Assembly (NCBI RefSeq): GCF_052156635.1 | Contig: NZ_JBQKUO010000002.1 | Span: forward strand, 620,001-684,000 | Direction: 5' to 3' | From: Nitrospina sp052156635 | Lineage (GTDB): Bacteria; Nitrospinota; Nitrospinia; Nitrospinales; Nitrospinaceae | Length of the DNA: 64,000 nucleotides | Shown here: piece after piece, positions 16,076 through 24,822 of the stretch | How the letters are laid out: every line of letters begins with the position of its first letter | How positions within the stretch are numbered: position 1 is the stretch's first letter | Program-made: the position numbers and the translations under genes | The notes under the pieces: generated by a model | Seen by the model: the letters and a program-made list of their open reading frames with translations, nothing else | Told to the model about the DNA's origin: nothing | The model's database searches: none

Positions 16076-18049
16076 ATGAGTGGTGAAGGATGGTACACCC
16101 CCCCGGAAAGCCTGTCCAAACAGGCCTGGGTCCAAAGCATGGAACAATATAAGGAAATGTACGATCGGTCCATCAACGATCCCGAAGGGTTCTGGGCCGA
16201 ACAGGCGGAGGAGTTTGTCTGGTACAAGAAATGGGACAAGGTCTGGGATTACAATTACAACATCAAAAAGGGAAAAATCTTCATCGAGTGGTTCAAGGGG
16301 GCGAAGACCAACATCACCGTCAATTGCATCGACCGTCACCTGGAGACGCGCGGCGACCAAACGGCGATCATCTGGGAAGGCAACGAACCGGATGAAGATT
16401 CCAGACTGACCTACCGGGAACTCCATGCCGAGGTGTGCCGGTTCGCCAATGTGCTCAAGAAACACGGCGCGAAAAAGGGCGACCGCATCTCCATCTACAT
16501 GCCCATGATTCCTGAACTGGCCATCGCCATGCTGGCCTGTGCGCGCATCGGGGCCGTTCACTCCATCGTGTTCGGCGGCTTCTCGCCGACGTCGCTTGCC
16601 GACCGCATTGTCGATTCCGGCTGTTCGTTACTGGTCACCACCGACGGCGCGTTCCGCGGCAAGAAGCCGGTTCCCCTGAAAGAGAATGCCGACCAGGCGA
16701 TGGACATGGCGTCGAAACAGGGCACGGACATAAAACAGTGCATCGTCGTCAAACGTGTCGGCGACAAACTGGAGACCGCCATGCAGAAGGGCCGCGACTT
16801 CTGGTGGCACGACGAAATGAAAGACGCCTCGCCGGAGTGCGAACCGGAACAGATGGACGCTGAGGACCCGCTTTTCATCCTCTACACTTCGGGCTCCACG
16901 GGCAAGCCAAAAGGCGCGCAGCACAATGTGGGCGGCTACATGCTGTTCACCGCGCTCACGCACAAGCACATCTTCGATTATCACGACGGCGACATCTGGT
17001 GGTGCACTGCCGACATCGGCTGGGTGACGGGCCATTCGTACATCATCTACGGACCACTGGCCAATGGGGCGACGACCATCATGTTCGAAGGCATTCCGAC
17101 GTATCCGGACGCCGGGCGCTTCTGGGCGGTCATCGACAAGCACAAGGTGACCCAGTTCTACACCGCGCCGACGGCCATCCGCGCCCTCATTTCGCACGGT
17201 GAGGACATCCCGGCGAAGTACGATCTGTCCACACTGAAGGTGCTGGGATCGGTGGGGGAGCCCATCAATCCGGAAGCGTGGCGCTGGTATCATAAAAATA
17301 TCGGACGCGGCCGCTGTCCCGTGGTGGACACGTGGTGGCAGACCGAAACCGGCGGCATTCTCATCTCCCCGCTCCCCGGAGCCACCCCCTGCAAGCCGGG
17401 GTCGGCAACCCTCCCGTTTTTCGGTGTGGTGCCGGTGGTCATCGAGGCGGAAACGGGCAAGGTGGTGGAGGGCAACGACGTCAGCGGCGTGCTGGCCCTC
17501 GCTCAACCCTGGCCGGGACAGATGCGCACCGTATTCGGCGACCATTCCCGGTTCGAGGAAAATTACTTTCAGATGTACCCGGGCTATTATTTCACCGGCG
17601 ACGGATGCCGGCGCGACAAGGACGGATATTACTGGGTGACGGGCCGTGTGGACGACGTCATCAACGTCTCCGGTCACCGTATCGGAACCGCAGAGGTGGA
17701 GTCGGCCCTCGTCCTGCACGACAAGGTGGCTGAGGCGGCGGTGGTCGGGTTTCCTCACGACATCAAGGGGCAGGGCATCTACGCTTATGTCACACTGATG
17801 GACGGGGTCGAATACAAAGACGACCTGAAGAAAGTGCTGATCGACTTCGTGAGGAAGGAGATCGGCCCCATCGCGGCACCGGACATCATCCATTGGGCCC
17901 CAGGCCTGCCGAAAACGCGGTCAGGCAAGATCATGCGGCGCATTCTGCGTAAAATTGCGGCTAACGAGGGGGACCAGCTGGGAGATACGTCGACTCTGGC
18001 CGACCCGTCTGTGGTTGACCAGCTCAAGGCGAGCTACCAGAAAATCTGA
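16076..18049 (+). CDS. acs: Acetyl-CoA synthetase
   Basis: 657 residues, full length for Acs. Motifs: DRHLETRGDQTAIIWEG near 85-100, the phosphate loop YTSGSTGKPKGAQHN, the acetate/AMP pocket VDTWWQTETGG, the hinge TGRVDDVINVSGHRIGTAEVE and the C-terminal KTRSGKIMRRILR with the lysine that is acetylated for control. It activates acetate to acetyl-CoA using ATP. GAGAGGAG (16061-16068) stands 7 bases before the ATG at 16076; an ATG at 16071 is followed by a stop and is not used. Confidence 0.97.
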   Translation: MSGEGWYTPPESLSKQAWVQSMEQYKEMYDRSINDPEGFWAEQAEEFVWYKKWDKVWDYNYNIKKGKIFIEWFKGAKTNITVNCIDRHLETRGDQTAIIWEGNEPDEDSRLTYRELHAEVCRFANVLKKHGAKKGDRISIYMPMIPELAIAMLACARIGAVHSIVFGGFSPTSLADRIVDSGCSLLVTTDGAFRGKKPVPLKENADQAMDMASKQGTDIKQCIVVKRVGDKLETAMQKGRDFWWHDEMKDASPECEPEQMDAEDPLFILYTSGSTGKPKGAQHNVGGYMLFTALTHKHIFDYHDGDIWWCTADIGWVTGHSYIIYGPLANGATTIMFEGIPTYPDAGRFWAVIDKHKVTQFYTAPTAIRALISHGEDIPAKYDLSTLKVLGSVGEPINPEAWRWYHKNIGRGRCPVVDTWWQTETGGILISPLPGATPCKPGSATLPFFGVVPVVIEAETGKVVEGNDVSGVLALAQPWPGQMRTVFGDHSRFEENYFQMYPGYYFTGDGCRRDKDGYYWVTGRVDDVINVSGHRIGTAEVESALVLHDKVAEAAVVGFPHDIKGQGIYAYVTLMDGVEYKDDLKKVLIDFVRKEIGPIAAPDIIHWAPGLPKTRSGKIMRRILRKIAANEGDQLGDTSTLADPSVVDQLKASYQKI

Positions 18050-18112
18050 TCGGTTGTCGCTAAAACTTTAGAAGAGATTGAAAAACGCAGGATTGGCTGG
18101 GCCGGAAGTGGG

Positions 18113-18143
18113 ATCATGGAGTTGAGAGACCCAACTCCATGAT
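18113..18143 (+). terminator. Strong stem-loop after acs (295-base gap 18050-18344)
   Basis: A perfect 12-base inverted repeat (atcatggagttg / caactccatgat) with a 7-base loop sits 63 bases past the acs stop. No T-run follows, so it may be an mRNA-end or processing structure rather than a classical terminator. The rest of the gap to the convergent TPR gene is AT-rich with nothing else recognised. Confidence 0.45.
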
Positions 18144-18344
18144 TCTTCGCAAACGGCGAAAAGAGAAAGGCTTCCCCTCCCTCCCCAAATGTATTGAGCG
18201 CTTATCTTGGAATGTTTAATACGATAAACCAGGGTGCCCGCGCTGTCAATTGAAATTTTTGAATTCCTTGTATTTAGAGCGCTTTTTAGGGAAGTTTTCC
18301 ACAGGCGGGGAGCGGAATTTGACCCCCTTGCGCATGCCGCTGGG

Positions 18345-20705
18345 TCACAACCTGCCTTGGGCCATATGGAGTTTCACCTGCTTCAGGCCGTGGTGGGAAT
18401 GAGGATTGATCGGTTGCAGGTGAAGTGACTTTAAAAATGCCTGCCGGGACTCGGAAAGCCGGTCCATTTTCAGGTAGGTCCAACCCAGCCCATCGTGCAC
18501 CTCCGCCCAGCTGGGATGACGCTCGTATTCCGCCAGGAACCATTTGAGCGCTTCTTCATAACGGCCCTGGTGATAAAGTGCCCGCGCCAATTGAGTACGT
18601 GTGCTGGTCCAGAGATCCACCTTCGTTCCCGGCTCGGTCCCTTTCACCGTCACCCGCATCGGATGCGTGTTCGGGTTGCGTTTGATGGAACGTGCCAGCA
18701 TGGCCTCGGCGCGGCCATACTGCTTCAATTTGAGGTAAACGTAGCCCAGACCCTTCATTGCCTCTGAGGAGCGCGGACGGCGGTCCAAAGCCAGTGCGAA
18801 CAACTGGAGCGCTTTGTCCGCTTCGTCCCGGTGGTAATATTCCCAACCCAGCCGGTTGTAAACCTGCCAGCCGAAGCGCTCCGACTCCAGCATGTCGCGG
18901 AACTCCACGGTCTGAATGATATCCGGGTCGAGCTCGATGGATTTCAGGAAGTACTCCGCACCCAGGTTGGGCCGTCCGGTTTTGTAATACACCCAGCCGA
19001 GTCCGATGTAGGGTGTCGGCCTCTGTGGTTTTTCCTGGGCCTTGGCCAGCAGGTAATCGCGCGCCGTCTCCGCATCCCAACTGCGCAGAACCGCCCAATC
19101 CAGCTTATGGATCAGATCCGGTTGATCCGGCTTCAGGGCGTCGGCGACGATGAGGTGGTCCACCGCCTTGTCGTACTCGCCCAGCGCGTAATAGGCGAGC
19201 CCCAGCCCTTTGTTGCGCTCAAATTCCAGCATGTCCCCGCCGCCCAGTTTTCTGAAATTGTAAAGAGCGAGTTCATAGCGGCCTTTGTGATACTGGCTGA
19301 ATCCCATGCCGCTGTATGCGCGGGCAAGCATGGGGGTGAGGGGGCCTTCATTTTTGCGGATGTATTCATAATAAAGATACGATGCACGCTTATAATCGCC
19401 CCCTGCCAACGCCTCGTCGCCCTGGAACACTTTTGCCAGCTCCAGCGTTTCGAACTGGCGCATTCCATCGAGAGCCACTTCATCGTTGGGGTTCTGCGCC
19501 ATGGCGGCTTGAAAGGACTTCAGGGCCTGTGCTTCGTTGCCTCGCTTCAATTGCACCCATCCGTGCAGGCTCTGGGGCAGGGACCATTCAGGGTAGGCGG
19601 TTTTCAATTCGGCGATGTGCTGTGCGGCGATCTGGTATTTGCCAATCTCCAGGTAATGGCGCGCGAAACGGGATTTTTCCTGGTAGGCCGCATTTACGGA
19701 GCGGATACCCATGCTGACTCCAGGAAAACCCGGGTGGGTTCGGCGCAGTTTCTGGAAAACCGTTTCGGCTTCCACCAGGTTTCCCGTTTTCAACAAGCTC
19801 CACGCCAGCCCGTTTTGCGCGTCGAACTGCTCCGCGACTTCCGGCGGCAGTGTGGAAAAGGCGTTCAGGGCGTCCTTGTAAAATTCCTTGTTGTACAGTC
19901 GCCAGGCGTTGTCCACGGCGGGGTGAGCCAATGATTCCGTGTGCGTGAAAAGGATGGAGGGGTAACGCGGCGCTTCGACCTCCGGAGTGAACAGCGACGC
20001 CTTCTGCCAGTCTGAGGGCACAACCTCCACCAGCTGTTCCGGCGGCTTGGGATTCCACGCCTGCCAGTCGGACTTCAACCGTTCCCACTGGTGCCAGGTG
20101 TACACCTTCCGAAGCCAGGGTTCGGCTGAATCCGGATGGCCAAGCATCCAGTAGGCGAACCCGATTCCTTTTTTCGCCTGAAGGGAGTGTTTGTCCAGCA
20201 CAAGAGCCTGTTCGAATTTTTCGAGTGCGTGGTGGTAGTCCTGCATGGCGAAATAGCACCAGCCGAGGCCGGTCACAGGACGGGCGTCATCGGGGAACCG
20301 GGTGTGCATTTTCTCGAAGGCGTACAGGGCCTTGCGGTATTTCTTCTGGAAGAAATAAGCCCAGGGCAGAAGCCGCATGGCCCGTGGGTTGTCGTGTTCC
20401 AGGATGAGGCTGCGTTTCAGATAAAATTCCGCCACCGCGAACTGGTTGGCATGATACTGGCCGATGGCAAACTCCAGGTAGCGCTGGTGATCGGGAAGGA
20501 TTTTGGGCGCTTTGGGATCGGGCCGTTCCGGAAAAAGCCGAATCGGGAGCTTGGGCATTTCCAGCACGGGTACGGAAACGTCGTAGGGCATGGACGAACA
20601 CCCAGCCAGCCCCAATAGCCCGACCAATGATGCGATTCCCGCCGCACGGCTAAATGGTTTTTGATACAATGATGCCATCACAGAAGTTTTATGGAGTTTT
20701 ATCAC
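18345..20705 (-). CDS. Large TPR-repeat lipoprotein
   Basis: 786 residues. The GTG at 20703-20705 is chosen because AGGA lies 6 bases before it; an ATG nine codons later has no such site. The signal ends in LLGLAGC, a lipobox, so the protein is lipid-anchored and periplasmic or outer-membrane facing. Almost all of the mature part is tetratricopeptide repeats (for example ALYAFEKMHTRFPDDARPV, ALEKFEQALVLDKHSLQAK, AEYFLKSIELDPDII, ALQLFALALDRRPRSSEAM, ALKWFLAEYERHPSWAEV); I estimate 12 or more. Such proteins scaffold polysaccharide export, outer-membrane assembly or motility complexes. No partner gene is next to it; the FGE-fold lipoprotein is transcribed divergently. Confidence 0.88.
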   Translation of the reverse strand: MIKLHKTSVMASLYQKPFSRAAGIASLVGLLGLAGCSSMPYDVSVPVLEMPKLPIRLFPERPDPKAPKILPDHQRYLEFAIGQYHANQFAVAEFYLKRSLILEHDNPRAMRLLPWAYFFQKKYRKALYAFEKMHTRFPDDARPVTGLGWCYFAMQDYHHALEKFEQALVLDKHSLQAKKGIGFAYWMLGHPDSAEPWLRKVYTWHQWERLKSDWQAWNPKPPEQLVEVVPSDWQKASLFTPEVEAPRYPSILFTHTESLAHPAVDNAWRLYNKEFYKDALNAFSTLPPEVAEQFDAQNGLAWSLLKTGNLVEAETVFQKLRRTHPGFPGVSMGIRSVNAAYQEKSRFARHYLEIGKYQIAAQHIAELKTAYPEWSLPQSLHGWVQLKRGNEAQALKSFQAAMAQNPNDEVALDGMRQFETLELAKVFQGDEALAGGDYKRASYLYYEYIRKNEGPLTPMLARAYSGMGFSQYHKGRYELALYNFRKLGGGDMLEFERNKGLGLAYYALGEYDKAVDHLIVADALKPDQPDLIHKLDWAVLRSWDAETARDYLLAKAQEKPQRPTPYIGLGWVYYKTGRPNLGAEYFLKSIELDPDIIQTVEFRDMLESERFGWQVYNRLGWEYYHRDEADKALQLFALALDRRPRSSEAMKGLGYVYLKLKQYGRAEAMLARSIKRNPNTHPMRVTVKGTEPGTKVDLWTSTRTQLARALYHQGRYEEALKWFLAEYERHPSWAEVHDGLGWTYLKMDRLSESRQAFLKSLHLQPINPHSHHGLKQVKLHMAQGRL

Positions 20706-20856
20706 TCTTTTCCTATCGGCATTCTTGAGACAAATTTTAGCCGCAAGGGTTTATTAAATTGCCATTTAAATCCTTTTTGCCCCCCTGTTAAAATAGATTG
20801 GTCTCCCGGTGGTTTTGAGTTATCATTTGCCCTTTGCCATTTTCCCAGCGAATCTC

Positions 20857-21843
20857 ATGCGTTTTTTTAAATTTCCGTTGGCATTTGTCCTTTGCCTGAT
20901 CCTTGTGTCCTGCTCCCAGGGCGAAACCCCAAACGAGCAAAACCAGGCTCCCTCCATTGCCGAAATCGAGCAGGAGGCAGGCCCTGGCCCTGTTGCCGCC
21001 CAGCCACCGAAACGGGTGGAACCGGTGGTGCTGACGGAAGAGGATAAAAAAATCGCCGCAAAGGCTCCGGAAGGCATGGTCTTCATCAAGGGCGGTTGTT
21101 TTATCATGGGGAACAACAACGCCCAGGTGGATGAAAAATTCGAGCGCGAAGTATGCCTCGAGGACTTTTTCATGGACCAGTATGAAGTGACACAGGAGCG
21201 CTGGGAACGGGTCATGGGCTTCAATCCGTCCAAGTTCATTGGGCCCACGCACCCGGTGGAACAGGTCAATTACTACGACATTCAGAAGTTCCTCAAAAAG
21301 AGCAACGGTGCCTGCCGCCTGCCCACGGAAGCCGAATGGGAGTACGCCGCCCGTGCCGGGGCGGAAACCCGTTATTACTGGGGGAACGTGATGGATGGGG
21401 AATACGCGTGGTTCATGGACAACGCGGAAGGGACCACCCACCCGGTCGGACAGAAAAAACCGAACGCTTTCGGTCTTTACGACATGATGGGCAACGTCTG
21501 GGAATGGACGGAAGACTGGTGGCAGAATGTGTACCCGTCAGAGAAGTTGAGCGATCCTACCGGGCCCAATACCGGCGAATATAAGGTGATCCGAGGGGGT
21601 TCCATCGTTTCCTCCGCCGGGGCTCTGCGTCTGACCAACCGCACCTGGTTGAATCCCAAGAACCGTGTGTACTCAAAAATCTCCACCTACGGTGGGCTGG
21701 TGAATGAGAAGTTCAACTACATCGGGTTCCGTTGCGTGGTCTCGGCCGATACGTGGCTCAAGTCGCAACCGGTACGCAAAGTAACCACTGAAGGGGAGGG
21801 GAAACTCTCTCCGAACCCGCCGGAAACCACGGCTCAGCCCTGA
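20857..21843 (+). CDS. FGE/SUMF1-fold lipoprotein without the catalytic cysteine pair
   Basis: 328 residues from the ATG at 20857. The frame opens 16 codons earlier at a GTG, but the signal sequence and lipobox (LILVSC) fit the later start. After a Pro/Glu/Gln-rich linker (to about residue 60) comes the FGE-sulfatase fold: MVFIKGGCFIMG, DQYEVTQERWERVMGFNPSKF, HPVEQVNYYDIQKF, RLPTEAEWEYAARAG, GLYDMMGNVWEWTEDWW, VIRGGS and YIGFRCV. Between RGGS and GFRC, where FGE keeps its cysteine pair, there is none, so it likely binds or matures an envelope partner rather than making formylglycine. Its start region faces the TPR lipoprotein, another envelope lipoprotein. Confidence 0.86.
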   Translation: MRFFKFPLAFVLCLILVSCSQGETPNEQNQAPSIAEIEQEAGPGPVAAQPPKRVEPVVLTEEDKKIAAKAPEGMVFIKGGCFIMGNNNAQVDEKFEREVCLEDFFMDQYEVTQERWERVMGFNPSKFIGPTHPVEQVNYYDIQKFLKKSNGACRLPTEAEWEYAARAGAETRYYWGNVMDGEYAWFMDNAEGTTHPVGQKKPNAFGLYDMMGNVWEWTEDWWQNVYPSEKLSDPTGPNTGEYKVIRGGSIVSSAGALRLTNRTWLNPKNRVYSKISTYGGLVNEKFNYIGFRCVVSADTWLKSQPVRKVTTEGEGKLSPNPPETTAQP

Positions 21844-21856
21844 GCCACCGCCCGCG

Positions 21857-22288
21857 TCACTGCTGGCATTCCTTGCAGATTCCGAACAGATCCAGTTTGT
21901 GGGACGTCATTTTGAAGCCGTTTTTTTGGGCGACTTCTTCCTGTAGTTTTTCGATGACTTCGTTGTGGAACTCAATGATCTTGCCGCATTCCGTGCAGAT
22001 CATGTGATCGTGGTGTTCGTGGGCGTAATTCATTTCGTACCGCTTCTGCCCGTCGCCGAAATCCAGTTCGGCCGCCAGGCCGCTTTCGGTCAGCAGGGAA
22101 AGTGTACGGTACACGGTGGCGAGGCCGATCTTCGGTTCCTTGGCGGAAACGATCTTGTATAGCTCCTCGGCGCTGACGTGATCTTCACAATTCAGAAACG
22201 CTTCCAGCACAGCCCGGCGTTGTTTGGTGATTTTCAGGTTGTGCTGGGAAATGTACTTTTCGAGTACTTCCTGTTCTTTATTGCTCAT
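21857..22288 (-). CDS. fur: Fur-family ferric uptake regulator
   Basis: 143 residues. The N-terminal winged helix carries KITKQRRAVLEAFL and the recognition segment IGLATVYRTLSLLTESGL. The metal region shows HEHHDHMICTECGKIIEF (about 90-107) and a C-terminal GICKECQQ, giving the two CxxC pairs of the structural zinc site and the His-rich regulatory site of Fur. Close relatives (PerR, Zur) share much of this and I cannot fully exclude them. A Fur-box-like operator is present at 45689-45707 in this window, before the FTR1 operon, which supports a true iron-Fur in the cell. Convergent with the FGE lipoprotein (13 bases between stops). Confidence 0.9.
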   Translation of the reverse strand: MSNKEQEVLEKYISQHNLKITKQRRAVLEAFLNCEDHVSAEELYKIVSAKEPKIGLATVYRTLSLLTESGLAAELDFGDGQKRYEMNYAHEHHDHMICTECGKIIEFHNEVIEKLQEEVAQKNGFKMTSHKLDLFGICKECQQ

Positions 22289-22372
22289 AAATCAGCCTCC
22301 CGAACGAAAATCTAGCACTATGGGTGCATGGAGTCAACCGCAGCATAACGGGGTGTGGAAACGATTTCGGAT

Positions 22373-23641
22373 TCAAGGGGTTTTCAAATGGGTTTCTATC
22401 ATTTCGATGCATCGATCGGGATCAATCGAGACCTGTTGCCCATCCGTCATATTCTTTAAAAAATACGTTCCGCTTTCGATTTCATTGTCGCCGATGATGA
22501 GAACAAAGCGGCATTCCTGGCGGTTGGCTTTCCGCATCTGGCTCTTCATGCTCCCGCCTTCGTAGTCCAACTCAACGTACCAACCGGCGGCGCGCAGTAT
22601 ATGAATTAGTTTCTGCCCACGCCGCCTCGCTTCTTCCCCCATCAATACGGCAAACAGGTCGGGCTTCTTCGCAATGTCCTCCCAGGTGGATTCGGGCAGG
22701 GTTGCGATGAGGCGCTCCACGCCGACCGCGAAACCGAAACAGGGGGTGGGCGGCCCGTCGAACTCCTCCACCAAAGTGTCGTAGCGGCCGCCGCCGCAGA
22801 TGGCGTTCTGTGAGCCGAGTCCTTCCGTACCCACCACCTCGAACGTCGTCCGGGTGTAGTAATCCAGTCCCCGGACCAGCTGGGTGTTCAATGTGAACGG
22901 GGTGTCCATGCTGGTGAGCGCCTCCTGCACGGCGGCGAAATTCTCACGGCATGCTTCGCACAGGTGATCCGAGATGCGCGGCAGGGTGAGGGCGATCTCC
23001 CGGTCACGCTCCACCTTGCAGTCCAGCACGCGCAGGGGATTGCGCTCGTAACGAGAGGTGCAATTGGAACACAGTTCGTCAAGGTGCTTGCGAATCGCGT
23101 CTTTCAGCAACTCGCGGTAAGGCGGACGGCATTCCCGACAGCCGAGCGAATTGATCTGCAACTCGACGTCGTTCAGGCCCAGGTCGCGAAACAGGGCGAT
23201 GAGCATGGTCATGACTTCGGCGTCGACCAGAGGGCTCGCCGAGCCCAGTGCTTCCGCTCCGATCTGGTAAAACTGACGAAAGCGTCCGGCCTGTGGCCGT
23301 TCGTAGCGGAACATGGGACCCATGTAATACAGCTTCACCAACTGGTTCTGGCCGTGCATTTTATGCTGGATGTACGAACGCACGACCGAGGCCGTGCCCT
23401 CCGGGCGCAGGGTGATTTCCTCGCCGCCGCGGTCGGTGAAGGTATACATCTCTTTTTCGACGATGTCCGTGGTTTCGCCGATACTGCGTTTGAACAGGCT
23501 GGTGCTTTCGAAAATGGGCAGGCGGATCTCCTGAAACCCGTAAGGCGCAAACACCCGCCGGGCGGCCGCTTCCACCTTGTGCCATTTTTCGATCTCACCG
23601 GGAAGAATGTCTTTGACGCCGCGTATGCTCTGAATTTTCAT
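22373..23641 (-). CDS. hisS: Histidyl-tRNA synthetase
   Basis: 422 residues. Starts MKIQSIRGVKDILPGE as HisS does. Class II motif 2 is visible (GPMFRYERPQAGRFRQFYQIGAEALG), the histidine-specific motifs LVRGLDYYTRTTFEVV and CGGGRYDTLVEEFDG are intact, and the C-terminal anticodon-binding domain follows (DLFAVLMGEEARRRGQ ... YEGGSMKSQMRKANR). It charges tRNA-His. The gene follows fbp at a 49-base gap on the same strand. Confidence 0.97.
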   Translation of the reverse strand: MKIQSIRGVKDILPGEIEKWHKVEAAARRVFAPYGFQEIRLPIFESTSLFKRSIGETTDIVEKEMYTFTDRGGEEITLRPEGTASVVRSYIQHKMHGQNQLVKLYYMGPMFRYERPQAGRFRQFYQIGAEALGSASPLVDAEVMTMLIALFRDLGLNDVELQINSLGCRECRPPYRELLKDAIRKHLDELCSNCTSRYERNPLRVLDCKVERDREIALTLPRISDHLCEACRENFAAVQEALTSMDTPFTLNTQLVRGLDYYTRTTFEVVGTEGLGSQNAICGGGRYDTLVEEFDGPPTPCFGFAVGVERLIATLPESTWEDIAKKPDLFAVLMGEEARRRGQKLIHILRAAGWYVELDYEGGSMKSQMRKANRQECRFVLIIGDNEIESGTYFLKNMTDGQQVSIDPDRCIEMIETHLKTP

Positions 23642-23690
23642 TTAACGGTTGGGCTGATCAGGTTTTGGTTGCGGGAGGAGTCAGGCACCG

Positions 23691-24680
23691 TCACGCAAGC
23701 AATGCATGCGCGCGGTCCATGTCCTCTGGACTGCCGATGTACAGGGGAACGCGCTGGTGAATGTCTGTGGGCTTGATATCCAGAATGCGTTCTTTTCCGT
23801 TTGAAGCCTTGCCGCCGGCATTCTCCACGATCATCGCCATCGGTGCGGCTTCGAACGCATAGCGCAGTTTTCCTTCAGGACTTTTCCTGTCTCCGGGATA
23901 CATGAAGATGCCGCCCTTCAGCAGGGTGCGGTGAAAGTCTGCCACCAGCGATCCGATGTAGCGGAGCTTGTACGGCCGCTTCGTTTTCTTGTCGTTTTCC
24001 TTAAGATACGCGACGAGTTTTTTTTGTGGCTCCTGCCAGACCTGCGAATTGCCTTCGTTGACACTGTAGGTCGATCCCTGCTGGGGAATCTTCATGTCCT
24101 GTGTGGAGAGAAAAAACTCTCCCAGTGCGGGGTCCAGGGTGAAGGTGTGTACACCGTTGCCGGAAGTGTATACGAACAGTGTGCTGGGTCCGTAGATGAT
24201 GTATCCCGCCGCCACCTGCTGGTGACCCGGTTGCAGGAGATCGTCGTCGGTCACGTCCGGCCCCGGGCTCTGCTTCCGGTACACGGAAAAAATGGTGCCG
24301 ATGTTGACGTTGACGTCGATGTTCGAGGAGCCGTCCAGCGGATCGACCATGAAGATGTACTTGCCTGCTCGGTCCGGTGGGATGATGACGGGCTTTTCGT
24401 TTTCCTCGGAGGTGATGGCGCAGATGTTGCCGGATTCCCCGACCAGCTTGATGAAAATGTCGTTGGCGTAGTCGTCGAGCTTCTGCACTTCCTCCCCCTG
24501 CACGTTGACGCGGCCGGACATACCCAGAATATCCTCGCCCAAACCCGCGTTGTTGACCTGCAGGGACACGATCTTGGCGCCCACCAGCACTTCGTTCATG
24601 AGGTTGGTGAACTCGCCCGTGGCGCCGGGAGTCATTTTCTCCTGGCGCCGGATGAACTGCACCAGCGTGGTTCTGTCCAT
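23691..24680 (-). CDS. fbp: Fructose-1,6-bisphosphatase, class I
   Basis: 329 residues, typical length. Metal and substrate motifs: ITSEENEKPV, FMVDPLDGSSNIDVNVNIGTIFSVYR (the class I DPLDGSSN signature), YIIYGPSTLFVYTSGNGVHTFTLDP, LRYIGSLVADFHRTLLKGGIFMYPGD and KLRYAFEAAPMAMIVENAGG. It dephosphorylates fructose-1,6-bisphosphate in gluconeogenesis or carbon-fixing sugar cycles. Lies between typA and hisS on the same strand (142 and 49 bases), so the three may share transcripts. Confidence 0.97.
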   Translation of the reverse strand: MDRTTLVQFIRRQEKMTPGATGEFTNLMNEVLVGAKIVSLQVNNAGLGEDILGMSGRVNVQGEEVQKLDDYANDIFIKLVGESGNICAITSEENEKPVIIPPDRAGKYIFMVDPLDGSSNIDVNVNIGTIFSVYRKQSPGPDVTDDDLLQPGHQQVAAGYIIYGPSTLFVYTSGNGVHTFTLDPALGEFFLSTQDMKIPQQGSTYSVNEGNSQVWQEPQKKLVAYLKENDKKTKRPYKLRYIGSLVADFHRTLLKGGIFMYPGDRKSPEGKLRYAFEAAPMAMIVENAGGKASNGKERILDIKPTDIHQRVPLYIGSPEDMDRAHALLA

Positions 24681-24822
24681 AAATCAGACTCGTTATTCTT
24701 TGGGATCGCAGGGAGCCGACGAGGTACAACCGTCGCCAAAAACAGGCGTGATTGTATCCCATTTACCGGGTTTCCTCAACGATGCTTTAGTGAATGGTTT
24801 TTGGGGAAGGGGGCATGGGTTG

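Noticed and set aside
16628..17893. 421-residue open frame on the minus strand
   Set aside because: Antisense to acs, which is complete and clearly real.
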